Assembly: GCF_003846135.1 (NCBI RefSeq)
Contig: NZ_RHHM01000011.1
Coordinates: 97,724 to 161,723 of the forward strand
From: Erwinia psidii
Lineage (GTDB): Bacteria; Pseudomonadota; Gammaproteobacteria; Enterobacterales; Enterobacteriaceae
Direction of reading: 5' to 3'
Length of the DNA stretch: 64,000 bases
Shown: piece after piece, positions 45,601 through 57,758 of the stretch
Layout of the letters: every line of letters begins with the position of its first letter
How positions within the stretch are numbered: position 1 is the first letter of the stretch
The notes under the pieces: generated by a model
The model's database searches: none
What the model saw: only the letters and a program-made list of their open reading frames with translations
Told to the model about the DNA's origin: nothing
Translations under genes and position numbers: made by a program

Positions 45601-46536
45601 TTATCGTGAATGGCAGTATTGCGCGATGGCGGTAATATCCGCAGGCGTGGTGCGGCAGCAGCCCCCTATCAGTTTTGCACCAGCATTCTGCCACGCCTCA
45701 AGATGAGCAATAAGATGACAGGATGCAGCATCACTGTGCCATGTTTTGCTGATGGCATCATATTGCTCACCTGAGTTAGGGTAAACAACCAGGGGTTTCG
45801 CGGTCAGGGATGATAGCGTCTGCAATGATGCCGTCACCTTGTCCAGCGCAATGCAATTAATGCCCAGCGCGACAACCTGTGGGCACTTTTCCAGAAAAAC
45901 GGCCACCTCACTCAGCGGTGTACCGTCACTCAGGTGCTTGCTGTCACGCAAGGTAAAGGAGAACCACGCGGGTGTATTCGGGAACTCCTTTAACAGCGTG
46001 ACCAATGCGCCTGTCTCGGCAAAGGAAGGCAGCGTTTCACACGCCAGAATATCCACGCCGGCATCCACCAGCGCACGGATACGCGGTCGATGGAAATCCA
46101 TCATCTGCGGCTGTGGCAGAGAGTAATCCCCCCGGTATTCGGAACCATCCGCCAAAAACGCACCGTAAGGCCCGACTGAACCGGCAATCAGCAATGTTCC
46201 CGTGTTTCGCTGTTCAGCACGGTAATCAGCCCTGGCGCGAATTGCCAGTTCCACGCTACGGGCTATCAGCGCCAGTGAATCCGCTTCGTTAAGCCCGCGA
46301 CTGGCAAATCCCTGCGGCGTAGCCTGATAGCTGGCGGTAATCGCCACCTGAGCGCCCGCTTTAAAATAGTCAAGATGGACCTGATAAATCAGCTCCGGGT
46401 TTTCGAGCAAAACCTTTGCTGACCATAACGAATCGGTCAGATCGCAGCCGCGTGCTTCCAGTTCCGTCGCCATTGCACCATCCAACACCAGGCCGGAAGC
46501 AACCTGCTGCTGCACAGAAAATTCAGTTGCTGACAT
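45601..46536 (-). CDS. mmuM: Homocysteine S-methyltransferase
   Basis: MmuM makes two methionines from homocysteine and S-methylmethionine. The zinc-binding cysteines are visible in LGINC and GGCCRTTP. The barrel opening [14 protein letters not shown] is typical. At 311 residues it matches E. coli MmuM. Its start overlaps the mmuP stop by 14 bases, so the two are coupled. Confidence 0.95.
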   Translation of the reverse strand: MSATEFSVQQQVASGLVLDGAMATELEARGCDLTDSLWSAKVLLENPELIYQVHLDYFKAGAQVAITASYQATPQGFASRGLNEADSLALIARSVELAIRARADYRAEQRNTGTLLIAGSVGPYGAFLADGSEYRGDYSLPQPQMMDFHRPRIRALVDAGVDILACETLPSFAETGALVTLLKEFPNTPAWFSFTLRDSKHLSDGTPLSEVAVFLEKCPQVVALGINCIALDKVTASLQTLSSLTAKPLVVYPNSGEQYDAISKTWHSDAASCHLIAHLEAWQNAGAKLIGGCCRTTPADITAIAQYCHSR

Positions 46537-47935
46537 GCCCTACCTTCCTCGCTTTATTGCGTTTGTTCAGTAACTCCGTGAGATGATAAGCACCATAGCA
46601 GACCGCGACAAAAGGCAGCCCACAGTACAAGGCAATGCGCTGTGATGGGTCAAATGCCAGACCAACACAGGCCAGCAGGCAGAGCAGGAAGCCAAGGATT
46701 GGTGTCAACGGATACCAGGGGGCACGATATTTAAGGCTGGAGAGCGAATTCCCCGCGTTCAGATGTGCACGGCGGAAAAAATAGTGTGCGGCACAGATAC
46801 TCAACCAGACCGCCACCACCGCAAAACCGGAGATAGCCGACAGCGCAACAAAAACGGTATCCGGTGCTACCACGCTGGAAAACAGCGCCAGTAAACCACC
46901 CAACATGCTCACCGAAATGGCCAGCAATGGAATGCCCCGACGGGTTAATCTGGCGAAGCAGCGCGGCAACGTTTGCTGGTTGGAGAGCGACCAGAGCATA
47001 CGACCAGAGGCATATAAACCAGAGTTTGCCGCTGAAAGGATCGCGGTGAGAATAACAAAGTTGAAAATATCCGCCGCCCAGGGAATACCGATTTTCTCAA
47101 ACACCAGGACAAAGGGACTTTTAACGATCCCGGCCTGATCCATCGGAATTAATGCGGCAAGCACCAGTACGGTGCCAGGAAAAAAGATGATTAAGCGCGC
47201 TACCGTGGTTCGAATGGCGATGGGTAACACCTTATGCGGATTCTCGGTTTCACCCGCCGCAATACCAATTAATTCGGTACCGGAGAAGGCAAAGTTAACC
47301 GCCACCATCGTCATCAGAATCGGTAATGCCCCGTGCGGTAGCCAACCGGAAGCGGTCAGGTTGTGGAAAAAGGGAGCGCTGCTGCCATCTTTTAGCGGGA
47401 TAAACCCAAACATCGCCCCGGCTCCCAGCACAATAAATGCCAGGATGGTGATCACTTTAATGATTGAGAACCAGAATTCGCCTTCGGCAAAAAAGCGGGA
47501 AGAGACCACGTTAAGCACAAAAATCATAATGCAAAAAAGCAGGCACCATAGCCAGACGGGCGTCTGAGGAAACCAGTATTGCATACAAAATCCGGCGGCG
47601 GTCAGACTGGAGCCAAGCGCAACGGTCCAGGTCAGCCAGTAAAGCCAGGCAACGGTATAACCGGTGGCAGGGCTGAGATAACGCGCGGCGTAAACATGAA
47701 AAGCACCGGTTTCCGGCATCGCTACCGATAATTCACCGAGACTGAGCATCACCAGATACACCACCAGCGCGCCGATCAGGTACGAAAGCAGCGTACCCGC
47801 TGCGCCAGTAGTGGAAATAATGTAACCCGTATTGAAAAAAAGACCGGTGCCAATCACGCCTCCAAGGGAGAGCATGACCAGATGGCGGGGCTTCATCGTA
47901 CGTTTAAAATGTTGAGTTGTGTCCTGCTGCATCAC
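46523..47935 (-). CDS. mmuP: S-methylmethionine permease
   Basis: An APC-superfamily amino acid transporter of 470 residues with about 12 helices. The family signature [13 protein letters not shown] in helix 1 and [15 protein letters not shown] in helix 6 are present. It imports S-methylmethionine, a compound abundant in plants, for MmuM. A MetJ operator lies directly upstream. Confidence 0.94.
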   Translation of the reverse strand: MMQQDTTQHFKRTMKPRHLVMLSLGGVIGTGLFFNTGYIISTTGAAGTLLSYLIGALVVYLVMLSLGELSVAMPETGAFHVYAARYLSPATGYTVAWLYWLTWTVALGSSLTAAGFCMQYWFPQTPVWLWCLLFCIMIFVLNVVSSRFFAEGEFWFSIIKVITILAFIVLGAGAMFGFIPLKDGSSAPFFHNLTASGWLPHGALPILMTMVAVNFAFSGTELIGIAAGETENPHKVLPIAIRTTVARLIIFFPGTVLVLAALIPMDQAGIVKSPFVLVFEKIGIPWAADIFNFVILTAILSAANSGLYASGRMLWSLSNQQTLPRCFARLTRRGIPLLAISVSMLGGLLALFSSVVAPDTVFVALSAISGFAVVAVWLSICAAHYFFRRAHLNAGNSLSSLKYRAPWYPLTPILGFLLCLLACVGLAFDPSQRIALYCGLPFVAVCYGAYHLTELLNKRNKARKVGHVSN

Positions 47936-47941
47936 TGTGTT

Positions 47942-47965
47942 ATCCGTATAGACGTCTGAACTTCC
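47942..47965 (-). promoter_or_regulatory. MetJ operator (met boxes) of mmuPM
   Basis: A perfect met box AGACGTCT (47950-47957) is flanked in register by ATACGGAT (5 of 8) and GGAAGTTC (4 of 8), giving three tandem 8-bp boxes, 6 bases before the mmuP ATG. MetJ bound to SAM would repress mmuPM, as known in E. coli. Confidence 0.85.
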
Positions 47966-48087
47966 ACATGAGCAGGGTTATACCGATTCCATTGCAGTAA
48001 AGCAACGCCAGAGTATGTAAGGTGATTAAAGTGATAAAGAAATGTTTAACACCTTTTGTGTCTGGCATGACAGTGAGCTGGCAGAAA

Positions 48088-48423
48088 TTAACCGAACATC
48101 TGGGAGAGGTAACGTTCCAGTGCAGCACGCGAACTGAAGCCATGCGGAATACCATAGTGATGCTGGTTATCGCCGGCAAGGTACATTGGGAACTGTACAT
48201 AATGCTCACAGGTTTTAATATCAGATGCCGGGTCGGCGTAGCTGTGGCTTTTTTCTTTTAACGTGGGATGGATAACCAGTGCAGTTCGGCCCATTCTCGC
48301 TTCACGGTTAACGTATACATAGCTGTCGCCACGACGATATCCGTAAGTTTTCGCAGTTACTGCATCCATTTCAAATCCTGCTTTTTCCAGTACACGGGCA
48401 ACTTCATCAGGACGTAAATACAT
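48088..48423 (-). CDS. ygaC: YgaC/DUF2002 protein
   Basis: A 111-residue cytoplasmic protein. The start at 48423 gives [17 protein letters not shown] and the body keeps [20 protein letters not shown] and [18 protein letters not shown], nearly identical to the enterobacterial YgaC family. Fold is known in Salmonella, function is not. It is divergent from ygaM, as in E. coli. Confidence 0.94.
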   Translation of the reverse strand: MYLRPDEVARVLEKAGFEMDAVTAKTYGYRRGDSYVYVNREARMGRTALVIHPTLKEKSHSYADPASDIKTCEHYVQFPMYLAGDNQHHYGIPHGFSSRAALERYLSQMFG

Positions 48424-48584
48424 GCTTTCTCCTCTCAACTGACTAAGCGATTTACTCTACAACAGCGTAAATGCTGAGGGCTTTCGGAATAATCCAGAAA
48501 AGAACTGTTTTATGGCTCAGCCCACTAAAAATGGTCGCAGTGGTCTACAGTTAATCGTACATTTCATTTCCAGCGGAGAGAAAT

Positions 48585-48908
48585 ATGTTTAAACGGACAC
48601 CCAAAAACGACACTGTTGATATCAGTCAGGATGTTTCCGATTTGGCCGATACACTGGACAATTTGCTGAAATCATATGGCAGTAAAACCAGGGATGAGGT
48701 TGATTCAGCACGGGCAAAGGCGGAAACGCTACTTAAGGAGACCCGCGCTAAACTGAACGGCCATCATCGCGTTACACAGGCTGCAAAAGACGCTGGTGAG
48801 CAGGTTGACTCTTATGTTCGTGACAAGCCGTGGCATGGTGTCGGAATTGGTGCAGCATTGGGCGTTTTTGTCGGTGCGCTCATCGCCACGACCACTTCAC
48901 GCCATTAA
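48585..48908 (+). CDS. ygaM: YgaM, DUF883/ElaB-YqjD-family membrane protein
   Basis: A 107-residue protein with a helical cytoplasmic part (SDLADTLDNLLKSYGSK, ARAKAETLLKETRAKL) and a C-terminal membrane anchor (GVGIGAALGVFVGALIA). The ElaB/YqjD family can tether ribosomes to the inner membrane in stationary phase. The order ygaC-ygaM-nrdHIEF is that of E. coli, interrupted here by an IS remnant. GGAGAGAA precedes the ATG. Confidence 0.93.
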   Translation: MFKRTPKNDTVDISQDVSDLADTLDNLLKSYGSKTRDEVDSARAKAETLLKETRAKLNGHHRVTQAAKDAGEQVDSYVRDKPWHGVGIGAALGVFVGALIATTTSRH

Positions 48909-48959
48909 GCTTTGCGGTTTTTTGTAAAAATTCCCACCGTTTTATGGACTGGCTCCCTA

Positions 48960-49976
48960 CAGCTAAACGGCTCATATTAAGCCGCTCTCAAAGCCTGAGT
49001 CGGGTATTTTGCCGGACCCAGGCTCACTGTGCGTTGGTGGTTATAAACCGATACCGATTGCTGTCGTTTTCTTCAGATCGCCAATCGTGTTGAAATTATT
49101 CAGTAAAAGCACTCCGGTTACATTGTGCCGAATAAATTTTTTGCGATGCCATTATCCGGGCAATTTCCCTGGCGATACAGACATTGCCCTGTTGCCACTG
49201 ATGTTAATTTTGCCCAGCCGCCTGCCAACCGGTACTGCCAGCCCTGCTCCGAATGCGTCAGTGGTGTATGTTCCTGTGCTGGCTCTCAGAGCACCTCTTG
49301 CCGTACAGGCTTGACCATTTTCATCACCGGCTTTTCTGACAGGCCACGGCAAATTATTTCCTGGCCGGACGCTCAGGAATCGGTGAAAAATTCAGCTTCC
49401 TGGCCTGCGACGAGAACACTGTAACATCCGTTAGCCATTTTTCATGCGCTTTTGCCGCACTGAAGTGACAGTGCAGGATATTGCGGCAGCGTTTCCTGTT
49501 GCCCGCAGCCATAAGCGGTCTTTCTTCACCCTGCTCAGAGCACTGAGTGGCAGTTTTGCCATCAGACACTGCACTTTTTATGGTTCACTGCCCGCCCTGT
49601 TTTCCCAGCGAGAACGCGCTCCGGCGTTAACTCATCGTTTATCATGGCTTTTTGCCGTTTTTCTCGCTTTGGAGCGTTTACATAAGCGTCCTCAGCGCTG
49701 AGGTACAAAACTCAGCCAGACGCTATTTCGCAGAGCGCTTTACCAGTGCGTGTGGGGAAAGATTTTTTCATTGTCAGTGCGCTCAAAAATGCCCGGGTTC
49801 AAGGTTCAGAAATGTGGCGGAACGATGTCGTTTCGACGCCAAAGTCTACAGCAGTGAGCTGTGTCCATGTTTTCCAAACAGACGGTGATTGACTGCTGCC
49901 AGCCTTGTTTCAAAAGAATATTTTGATTTTGTCATACAAACTGCACCTTACTGACCTGGGTGTCCAACTTTTGGCG
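48960..49976 (-). pseudogene. Decayed IS3-family (IS150-type) insertion element
   Basis: Read on the - strand, OrfA starts at 49935 (MTKSKYSFETRLAAVNHRL), typical of IS150-group elements. OrfB pieces follow in shifting frames: NILHCHFSAAKAHEKWLTDV (49500-49440), HSEQGWQYRLAGG (near 49240), GNCPDNGIAKNLFG (near 49150) and YNHQRTVSLGPAKYPTQAL (near 49030). These match the DDE integrase core but are broken by many stops and frameshifts. AAAAGTTGGACACC at 49971-49950 resembles an IS150-type terminal repeat. The element is inactive. Exact right end is uncertain. Confidence 0.78.
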
Positions 49977-50097
49977 ACAGTTGATTGTTACGGCGGAGGA
50001 TTTTTGTGCCCGGTTCACCACCGTCATCACCGGGCCGGAAAGGCACCTTCCAAGAAAAGTCCTAATCACCTGCTTATTACGGGGTTGCAATTACCCA

Positions 50098-50144
50098 ACG
50101 CTATATCTAGCATTATTCATCAGAAAAAACGCTACATATAGTAT
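50098..50144. promoter_or_regulatory. Paired NrdR boxes upstream of nrdH
   Basis: ACGCTATATCTAGCAT (50098-50113) and ACGCTACATATAGTAT (50129-50144) resemble the NrdR palindrome (ACACWATATATWGTGT-like). They are spaced 31 bases start to start, three helical turns, as is typical of NrdR operators. They lie 70 bases before nrdH. Confidence 0.82.
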
Positions 50145-50214
50145 CCTGTGACTTTAACAGAGCAGGATCACGCCAGACAAGGCATCAAACAAAGCCAAAG
50201 GGTAAATACGAATC

Positions 50215-50457
50215 ATGCGCATTATTATTTATACAAAAAATAATTGTGTCCAGTGCAATGCAACAAAAAACGCAATGGATAAGCAAGGTATTGATTACCA
50301 ATTGATTAATCTTGACGTTGAGCCAGCCGCAGTGGAAACACTGAAGTCGCTTGGCTACCGCCAGGTGCCAGTTGTGATGGCTGAAGAGGAACACTGGAGC
50401 GGTTTCCGCCCCGATAAAATTTCCGCATTGCATCAGCTTTCAGCGGTTCAGAGCTGA
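50215..50457 (+). CDS. nrdH: NrdH, glutaredoxin-like electron donor
   Basis: An 80-residue redoxin that reduces the class Ib ribonucleotide reductase. The CVQC active site is at residues 11-14, and SGFRPDK near residue 62 is the NrdH signature. It opens the nrdHIEF operon; nrdI begins 4 bases after its stop. Confidence 0.96.
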   Translation: MRIIIYTKNNCVQCNATKNAMDKQGIDYQLINLDVEPAAVETLKSLGYRQVPVVMAEEEHWSGFRPDKISALHQLSAVQS

Positions 50458-50461
50458 GCTG

Positions 50462-50872
50462 ATGTCAACGCTGGTTTATTTCTCCAGCCAGTCTGAAAAC
50501 ACGCATCGCTTTGTCAGGAAGACTGGCTTGCCCGCCCTTCGCATCCCACTGAACGGTGAGCAGCACCTTCGGGTAGATCAACCCTATATTCTGGTGGTGC
50601 CAAGCTATGGGGGAGGTTCCGCCAGAGGCGCCGTACCAAAACAGGTTATCCAGTTTTTAAATGATGCAAATAACCGCCAGCTGATCTGTGGCGTGATTGC
50701 TTCAGGTAACCGTAATTTTGGTGAGGCATATTGCCTGGCTGGCAGCATTATCTCAAAGAAATGTCAGGTTCCATGTTTGTACCGATTTGAACTGCTGGGC
50801 ACCAGCGAAGACATCGCAAACGTATCTCAGGGAGTCACCGAATTTTGGCTGCGACAGAAAGCACAAGCATAA
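50462..50872 (+). CDS. nrdI: NrdI, flavodoxin-like RNR activator
   Basis: NrdI supplies oxidant to assemble the dimanganese-tyrosyl radical cofactor of NrdF. The 136-residue protein has the FMN loop [12 protein letters not shown] and the family strings [14 protein letters not shown] and [14 protein letters not shown]. It overlaps nrdE by 28 bases. Confidence 0.95.
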   Translation: MSTLVYFSSQSENTHRFVRKTGLPALRIPLNGEQHLRVDQPYILVVPSYGGGSARGAVPKQVIQFLNDANNRQLICGVIASGNRNFGEAYCLAGSIISKKCQVPCLYRFELLGTSEDIANVSQGVTEFWLRQKAQA

Positions 50873-52995
50873 CCCCGAATCCAGCCGTGCTGGATTACCA
50901 CTCGCTGAACGCAATGCTCAATCTGTATGACGCCGAAGGCAACATTCAGTTTGAGAAGGATCACGAAGCCACCCGTCACTATTTTTTGCAGCATGTGCTG
51001 CCGAACAGCGTCGCCTTCGCTTCTGTGGCAGAGCGTTTGCAATACCTCGTGTCTGAAGGCTATTACGAAGCCGACGTACTTAATGCCTATCCGTTTGATT
51101 TTGTCAGCAGGCTTTTCGAACAGGCTTATGCCCATCGCTTTCGGTTCAGCACTTTCCTCGGTGCCTGGAAGTTTTACACCAGCTATACCCTGAAAACCTT
51201 TGATGGCAAACGCTATCTTGAAGGCTTCACCGAGCGCGTCTGCATGGTTGCACTGACGTTGGCCAAAGGCGATCGGCCGCTGGCTTTATCCCTGATGGAA
51301 GAGATGCTTTCCGGGCGCTTCCAGCCAGCAACGCCCACCTTTCTCAATTGTGGTAAGCAGCAGCGCGGGGAACTGGTTTCCTGCTTTTTGCTGCGTATTG
51401 AAGACAATATGGAATCCATTGGTCGGTCGGTCAACTCCGCCCTGCAACTCTCAAAACGGGGCGGCGGCGTGGCGTTTTTGCTGTCCAACCTTCGCGAGGC
51501 CGGAGCCCCTATCAAACGGATTGAAAACCAGTCTTCCGGCGTGATCCCGGTGATGAAAATGTTGGAAGACGCTTTTTCTTACGCCAACCAGCTTGGCGCA
51601 CGTCAGGGGGCAGGAGCCGTTTATTTGCATGCCCATCATCCTGATATTTTGCGCTTTTTGGATACCAAGCGAGAAAATGCCGATGAAAAAATCCGCATCA
51701 AAACCCTGTCGCTGGGTGTGGTGATCCCGGATGTGACCTTCCAGTTGGCAAAAAAACATCAGCCGATGGCCCTGTTCTCCCCTTACGACGTTGAGCGGAT
51801 TTATGGCAAGCCATTTGCAGATATTAGCATCAGTGAAAAGTACGATGAAATGCTGGCAGACCAGCGTATTCGCCGTACCTTTATTAATCCGCGTGAGTTC
51901 TTTCAGACCCTGGCTGAGATCCAGTTCGAATCCGGCTATCCCTACATCATGTTTGAAGATACGGTAAACCGCGCTAACCCGGTTGCGGGACGTATCAACA
52001 TGAGCAACCTCTGCTCAGAGATCCTCCAGGTCAACACGCCGACTGAGTACAATGACGATCTCAGCTATCGTCATATTGGCAAAGATATTTCCTGTAATCT
52101 TGGCTCACTGAACATCGCCCATGCCATGGATTCAACGGATTTTGCGCACACGGTTGAAATCGCCGTGCGTGGCCTGACTGCCGTATCGGATCAGAGCCAT
52201 ATTCATTCGGTACCTTCCATTGAGCTGGGTAACGCAAAATCACATGCCATTGGTCTGGGGCAAATGAACCTGCACGGCTATCTGGCACGTGAAGGCATTC
52301 AGTATGGCTCAAAAGAGGGTCTTGATTTCACCAATCTCTATTTTTACACCGTCACTTTCCATGCCCTACGGACCTCAAATCTGATTGCGCAGGAGCGCGG
52401 AGAACACTTTGCCGGCTTTGAACAGTCCCGTTACGCCAGCGGCGAGTATTTTGATCGGTATATCAATCAGCACTGGTTACCACGTACGGAAAAAGTCGCC
52501 GACCTGTTTGCTCGCGCGGGCCTGAAGCTACCTACACAGCAAGACTGGCTTGAGCTGAGAGACGCCGTGATCAAACACGGTATTTATAACCAAAATTTGC
52601 AGGCTATTCCGCCAACGGGTTCCATCTCCTATATCAACCACGCCACCTCAAGTATTCACCCGATTGTGTCACGGATTGAGATCCGCAAAGAGGGAAAAAC
52701 AGGCCGCGTTTATTACCCCGCGCCGTTTATGAATAATGATAATCAGGCGCTTTACCGTGATGCTTACGAAATTGGCCCTGAGGCGATTATTGACACCTAT
52801 GCCGAAGCCACACGCCATGTCGATCAAGGTCTGTCACTGACTCTGTTTTTCCGCGATACGGCCACCACCCGCGATATCAATAAGGCGCAGATCTACGCCT
52901 GGAAAAAAGGCATTAAAACGCTCTACTACATCCGACTACGTCAGATGGCACTGCTGGGGACAGAAGTTGAAGGCTGCGTCTCCTGCTCGCTGTAA
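50845..52995 (+). CDS. nrdE: Class Ib ribonucleotide reductase alpha subunit
   Basis: The catalytic subunit reduces ribonucleoside diphosphates. The start is TTG at 50845 (MAATESTS), inside the end of nrdI; it aligns with the E. coli N-terminus, and GGGAG lies 10 bases upstream. The 716 residues include the active-site strings [26 protein letters not shown] and the C-terminal redox pair GCVSCSL. Large parts are identical to E. coli NrdE. Part of nrdHIEF. Confidence 0.97.
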   Translation: MAATESTSITPNPAVLDYHSLNAMLNLYDAEGNIQFEKDHEATRHYFLQHVLPNSVAFASVAERLQYLVSEGYYEADVLNAYPFDFVSRLFEQAYAHRFRFSTFLGAWKFYTSYTLKTFDGKRYLEGFTERVCMVALTLAKGDRPLALSLMEEMLSGRFQPATPTFLNCGKQQRGELVSCFLLRIEDNMESIGRSVNSALQLSKRGGGVAFLLSNLREAGAPIKRIENQSSGVIPVMKMLEDAFSYANQLGARQGAGAVYLHAHHPDILRFLDTKRENADEKIRIKTLSLGVVIPDVTFQLAKKHQPMALFSPYDVERIYGKPFADISISEKYDEMLADQRIRRTFINPREFFQTLAEIQFESGYPYIMFEDTVNRANPVAGRINMSNLCSEILQVNTPTEYNDDLSYRHIGKDISCNLGSLNIAHAMDSTDFAHTVEIAVRGLTAVSDQSHIHSVPSIELGNAKSHAIGLGQMNLHGYLAREGIQYGSKEGLDFTNLYFYTVTFHALRTSNLIAQERGEHFAGFEQSRYASGEYFDRYINQHWLPRTEKVADLFARAGLKLPTQQDWLELRDAVIKHGIYNQNLQAIPPTGSISYINHATSSIHPIVSRIEIRKEGKTGRVYYPAPFMNNDNQALYRDAYEIGPEAIIDTYAEATRHVDQGLSLTLFFRDTATTRDINKAQIYAWKKGIKTLYYIRLRQMALLGTEVEGCVSCSL

Positions 52996-53000
52996 GATAA

Positions 53001-53999
<999 letters not shown>

Positions 54000-54010
54000 T
54001 TTCTCTCCGG

Positions 54011-54031
54011 GTGGCTGAATAACTCAGCCAC
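54011..54031 (+). terminator. Hairpin after nrdF
   Basis: GTGGCTGA, 5 bases, TCAGCCAC is a perfect 8-bp stem 11 bases after the nrdF stop. No strong T-run follows. Confidence 0.55.
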
Positions 54032-54287
54032 GCTTAACTGCTTTCGTACCAGCTGTCCATCAGCTGACTGATCCTCCAGGGAGGAAAAACAGATGGCATG
54101 TTCATGCGCTTTATTTCACTGAAAGATATCTCTGCGGTAAATAATTTATCTTTTTACTCTGTGTTTCCTGGTGAAATATGTTTCCCAGCTACTACAAACC
54201 TGCGCACTCCCTTACCTGGCCTGGCATAAAAAGAGATCATTATCTCAAAAGTAACTTACATAACAACTCGTAAGGGTTACCTTAAAA

Positions 54288-55034
54288 TAGCAACGTGCCA
54301 TACACCTCTGTTGCTTGCGGCGATGCAACCTTTATTGCCACCAACAGCAACCATTACATGATGACATGTATCAAGCTGCTGGCGGTGACAGTAAATTTTA
54401 TCGCCAGGGCGCCTGTGTCTCAGATACAGCCCAGGTATCTTATTGACAAAAAAAGACCGATAAATATCACATCCGTACTATCGACCCGCTGAAAGACCCA
54501 CTGTTTGATAGCAAGCGGGATGGCATAGCGGATTTAGCTGGCTGTACGCCGGGCCGGGGCTGTCAGGCGGTGATTAATCACCAAGATGGGGCATAGTCAG
54601 GGTAATAATTCCGCGCGGATTGCCGACACCCGATTTAAACAGGGCAAGACCATTCTCTACTTCACCTGAACACCTTACCGGGTAAGCAATGTGCTGGTAC
54701 CGTGCCGCGATGTGGTTTGGCTGCAGGCCACTTCTCTGCCATGTGCGGTGTGCGGTGTGCAGAAAGATATCGATACCAGGTTGCACAAATTGCGGTTTCC
54801 CGATTAATCGAATGCACATTCTGGTCTGGCAAAGCCGGGCAGAAAAAAATCCGGCAGCGGCAAAACTGTTCGCTGAAATGAAATTGCCTGTAGCCGATAC
54901 AAATGCACGAAATTCACCTGTGCATCAGTGACAATCCACTGGACGTAGATATCAATCCACATGTGGAAGCTGGATCAAAGCACATCAGGCGCTGCTTGAT
55001 ACCTGGGTGAAAAACTCAGGCAGCCGCAAAATAA
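54288..55034 (+). pseudogene. proX: proX pseudogene (glycine betaine/proline-binding protein remnant)
   Basis: Fragments of ProX occur in the right order in alternating frames: [14 protein letters not shown] (54301), YLIDKK (54438), then LKDPLFDS and GIADLAGC (54489-54550), DVVWLQA (54710), EKNPAAAKLFAEMKLPVADT (54842-54901) and WIKAHQALLDTWV (54971-55009). Stops and frameshifts separate them, and the N-terminal signal region is gone. In E. coli proVWX follows nrdF; here proV and proW are missing altogether. The remnant shows loss of the ProU osmoprotectant transporter. Confidence 0.88.
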
Positions 55035-55844
55035 TCTTTCCACGCTTTATCAAAGCCATTGACGCTGCTTCATATCTGATGCACTTATTTTGATCTGACT
55101 TCCCTCCCGGAGCTGTTGCATGACGTCTATGACAACAGGCGTTTATTACCCCCTCGCCAGGGCAAACCTTACCGGTAGAAGCGTCTCCAACGTCGGCACA
55201 GTTTCCAATACCACCATGCACTATAGGTATTTTCATAACCGCGGTTTATCGATAGGGCCACGGGGGTTTTGGACGCTTCCGTTCAGGATTTCTCTGTTTA
55301 AGAGTAAATAATTGTATAAATTTCAGGACCAGCGCCTTGTTAAGCGTTTACACTCTCTGGTATGGTTAGCACCGTAGTTATTCAAATTGGTTATTTTTCC
55401 TCATGAAACTATTAAGACATCCGCTGGCTGGCACATTGTTGTGCATTGATGTCCTTAGCCCGACTGAATCCAAAAACTTGTTACCCGACTGGCTGATTGA
55501 CGGAAGACTTTTTTCGCTTCTGACTGCAGGTCATTCATTTCAGCCCATCCGTTGAGATGGGGTTTATGAGTACGGATGTTGTGATACAGAGATGCTGATA
55601 TGCAACCTGGTTTTCAGCATTACGTACATTTTAGCCTGCCCAGTGGAGTTCAGGCTTACAAGGTTATCCTTTTGATGATACCTGCAACGTGACGCCACAG
55701 GCGTTGCTCTGCACCTTGGGTTATGGAGTGACCTGAAATTACAGATGGTGTGCGCGGTTGTTAAAAGTACGTCCTGTTGGCAGGCGTAAACCGCGTTCAT
55801 AACTATCACTACCATACCAGTTGCAACTAATGAGGTCCCACCAG
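55035..55844. other. Unexplained gap between proX remnant and mprA
   Basis: About 800 bases. E. coli has ygaZ and ygaH here; no convincing remnant of either was seen. A 50-codon frame at 55403 (+) begins MKLLRHPLAGTLLC but lacks a family match. The region looks like eroded sequence. Confidence 0.45.
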
Positions 55845-56375
55845 ATGGAAAGTTCGTTCGCCCCCATTGAACAGATGCTAAATTTTCGCGCTAACCGTCA
55901 CAAGGATTTTCCTTTACAGGAAATTATGCTGACGCGACTCTGCATGCACATGCAGAGCAAACTGCTGGAAAATCGCAACAAAATGCTCAAGGCTCAGGGG
56001 ATTAACGAGACATTGTTCATGGCATTGATCACTCTGGATGCCCAGGAAAACCACAGTATTCAACCTTCTGAACTGAGTTCCGCACTGGGATCATCCCGCA
56101 CTAACGCCACCCGCATTGCCGATGAACTGGAAAAACGTGGCTGGATTGAACGTCGTGAAAGTGACAATGACCGCCGCTGTCTGCATCTTCATTTGACTGA
56201 AAAAGGTAAGGAATTCCTGCAACAGCTACTGCCACCTCAGCATCAATGCCTGCAATTACTGTGGTCCTGTCTGAGTTCTGCTGAAAAATCCCAGCTGGAA
56301 GGAATTACCCATAAACTACTGAACAGAATAGATAAAATGGAGGAAGACGAGGTGATTACCGCGCTTTCCCGTTAA
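55845..56375 (+). CDS. mprA: MprA (EmrR), MarR-family repressor
   Basis: A 176-residue winged-helix regulator nearly identical to E. coli MprA in its core ([40 protein letters not shown]). In E. coli it represses emrAB and releases it on binding uncouplers or other hydrophobic compounds. The ATG at 55845 ([12 protein letters not shown]) has GAGGT upstream; an earlier in-frame ATG is less likely. Its normal operon partners emrA and emrB are missing downstream. Confidence 0.95.
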   Translation: MESSFAPIEQMLNFRANRHKDFPLQEIMLTRLCMHMQSKLLENRNKMLKAQGINETLFMALITLDAQENHSIQPSELSSALGSSRTNATRIADELEKRGWIERRESDNDRRCLHLHLTEKGKEFLQQLLPPQHQCLQLLWSCLSSAEKSQLEGITHKLLNRIDKMEEDEVITALSR

Positions 56376-56729
56376 CAAAGCCGGCAACGGCCTGGCAAGT
56401 GCCATCCCAGCCGCCAGTCAGCACTATTTTCCAATCAATGCCAGCGGATGCGCTGGCATTGATTGGTTCGGACGACGCTTTGCGGATTAGCATCACAAAC
56501 GAGGAGTACGCTATAAGCGCATGGTCAAAGTGACAGCTGCAAGCTCACAATAATGCAAGAATGCATCAATTTTTGTGGCCGTGTTATTTATCCTGACCGG
56601 ATCTGCGTGGCTGATTTAGCGTAATTGCTGATGTTGCGTTGGTTTCGGGGTCAGCATTTGGCTTCAGCAGCGACGGTTACTCACACTGAAGCTCGAAAAA
56701 TAACGGGTCGCCATGACCCGTTATTTTTA
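56376..56729. other. Breakpoint region between mprA and yfiF
   Basis: In E. coli mprA is followed by emrAB, and yfiF lies about 100 kb away. This gap joins the two blocks. It holds an imperfect palindrome around CAATGCCAGCGG / CGCTGGCATTG (56435-56463) that may serve as a terminator for mprA. No gene is seen. Confidence 0.55.
56696..56728 (-). terminator. Terminator of yfiF
   Basis: AATAACGGGTC and GACCCGTTATT are perfect complements with a 5-base loop and T-runs on both strands, directly after the yfiF stop. Confidence 0.88.
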
Positions 56730-57758
56730 TCAGGCGTTCTGACGCCACCATTCGGCTAACAAAATGCCTGTCGCGACCGAAACATTGAGACTCTCAACAT
56801 TCCCTGTGCCCCCAATGGATACGTTCAGTTCTCCTTCCTGCCATGTACTGTCGGAAAGGCCATCACGCTCCTGTCCAAGCACCAGCACAATGCGGGCTGG
56901 TAACTGCGCTTCTGTCAGTGGGACGCCTTTGTGGCTGGAGGTAGTCACAATGGCGTAACCTGCTCTACGGAAAGCATCCAGACCAGAAGCAAAACTTTCA
57001 CCGCTGATGGCCTGAACATACTCTGCGCCGCCTTCCGCCGTGCGCACTGCCGCACCAGACTCAAGCATGGCGGCATCATCCACCAGCACACCTCTTGCGC
57101 CAAAATGCGCACAACTGCGCATTATGCCACCCAGATTGTGTGGATTACCGATATCTTCCAGCGCCAATACGCAGTCCTTTTCACCCGCAGATGCCAGCCA
57201 CTCTCTGACCGGCATCCCTACACGCTTTTTAATCAGGAAACAGACGCCACCGTGATGTTCCGTCCCGGAGGCTTTTGCCAGTTCAGCCTCATCCACTACA
57301 TGGTATGCCTTACGATTGGCCGCCATCCATTTCAGTGTCTCGCGAAAACGCGGCGTTACGCCCTGAATAAACCATGCGCGCACAATACATTCCGGCCGGC
57401 TCTGGAAAAGAGCCTGGCAGGCATTTTCACCATATACTCGCGTCTCTTCCATTCGTTGACGACGAATCTGTTGCGGATCAATATGGCTTTTGCCGCTGAT
57501 GCCACCGTGATCCTGCTGCTTATCATCGGCATCGTAAGGCGCACGGGAAACCGTACGCCAGGGTGATTCACCGGGTGCAGCTTCACGCCCACGGCCTCCC
57601 CACGGCGAGCTGTCAGCATTGCGAGGACGACGATTGCCATCCTGACGAGGGCCACCTTTGCCGGTGCGGGGGTTGTGTCCGCCTTTACTGCTATCGTCAT
57701 CACCGCGGACGTACATCACTTTGACTTTACCGCTTTTACCTTTAAATTCGTCGTTCAT
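56730..57758 (-). CDS. yfiF: YfiF, SpoU/TrmH-family RNA methyltransferase homologue
   Basis: A 342-residue SPOUT protein. Residues 1-95 are a low-complexity Arg/Gly/Asp-rich tail; the SpoU substrate-binding domain follows ([19 protein letters not shown]), then the knotted catalytic domain with [32 protein letters not shown] and [15 protein letters not shown]. The target RNA is not established. Gene order yfiF-trxC-tapT-patZ-pssA equals E. coli. Confidence 0.93.
   Translation of the reverse strand: MNDEFKGKSGKVKVMYVRGDDDSSKGGHNPRTGKGGPRQDGNRRPRNADSSPWGGRGREAAPGESPWRTVSRAPYDADDKQQDHGGISGKSHIDPQQIRRQRMEETRVYGENACQALFQSRPECIVRAWFIQGVTPRFRETLKWMAANRKAYHVVDEAELAKASGTEHHGGVCFLIKKRVGMPVREWLASAGEKDCVLALEDIGNPHNLGGIMRSCAHFGARGVLVDDAAMLESGAAVRTAEGGAEYVQAISGESFASGLDAFRRAGYAIVTTSSHKGVPLTEAQLPARIVLVLGQERDGLSDSTWQEGELNVSIGGTGNVESLNVSVATGILLAEWWRQNA

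Noticed and set aside
54295..54931. Short open frames in the proX region taken as genes
   Set aside because: Each matches only a slice of ProX; together they are one pseudogene.
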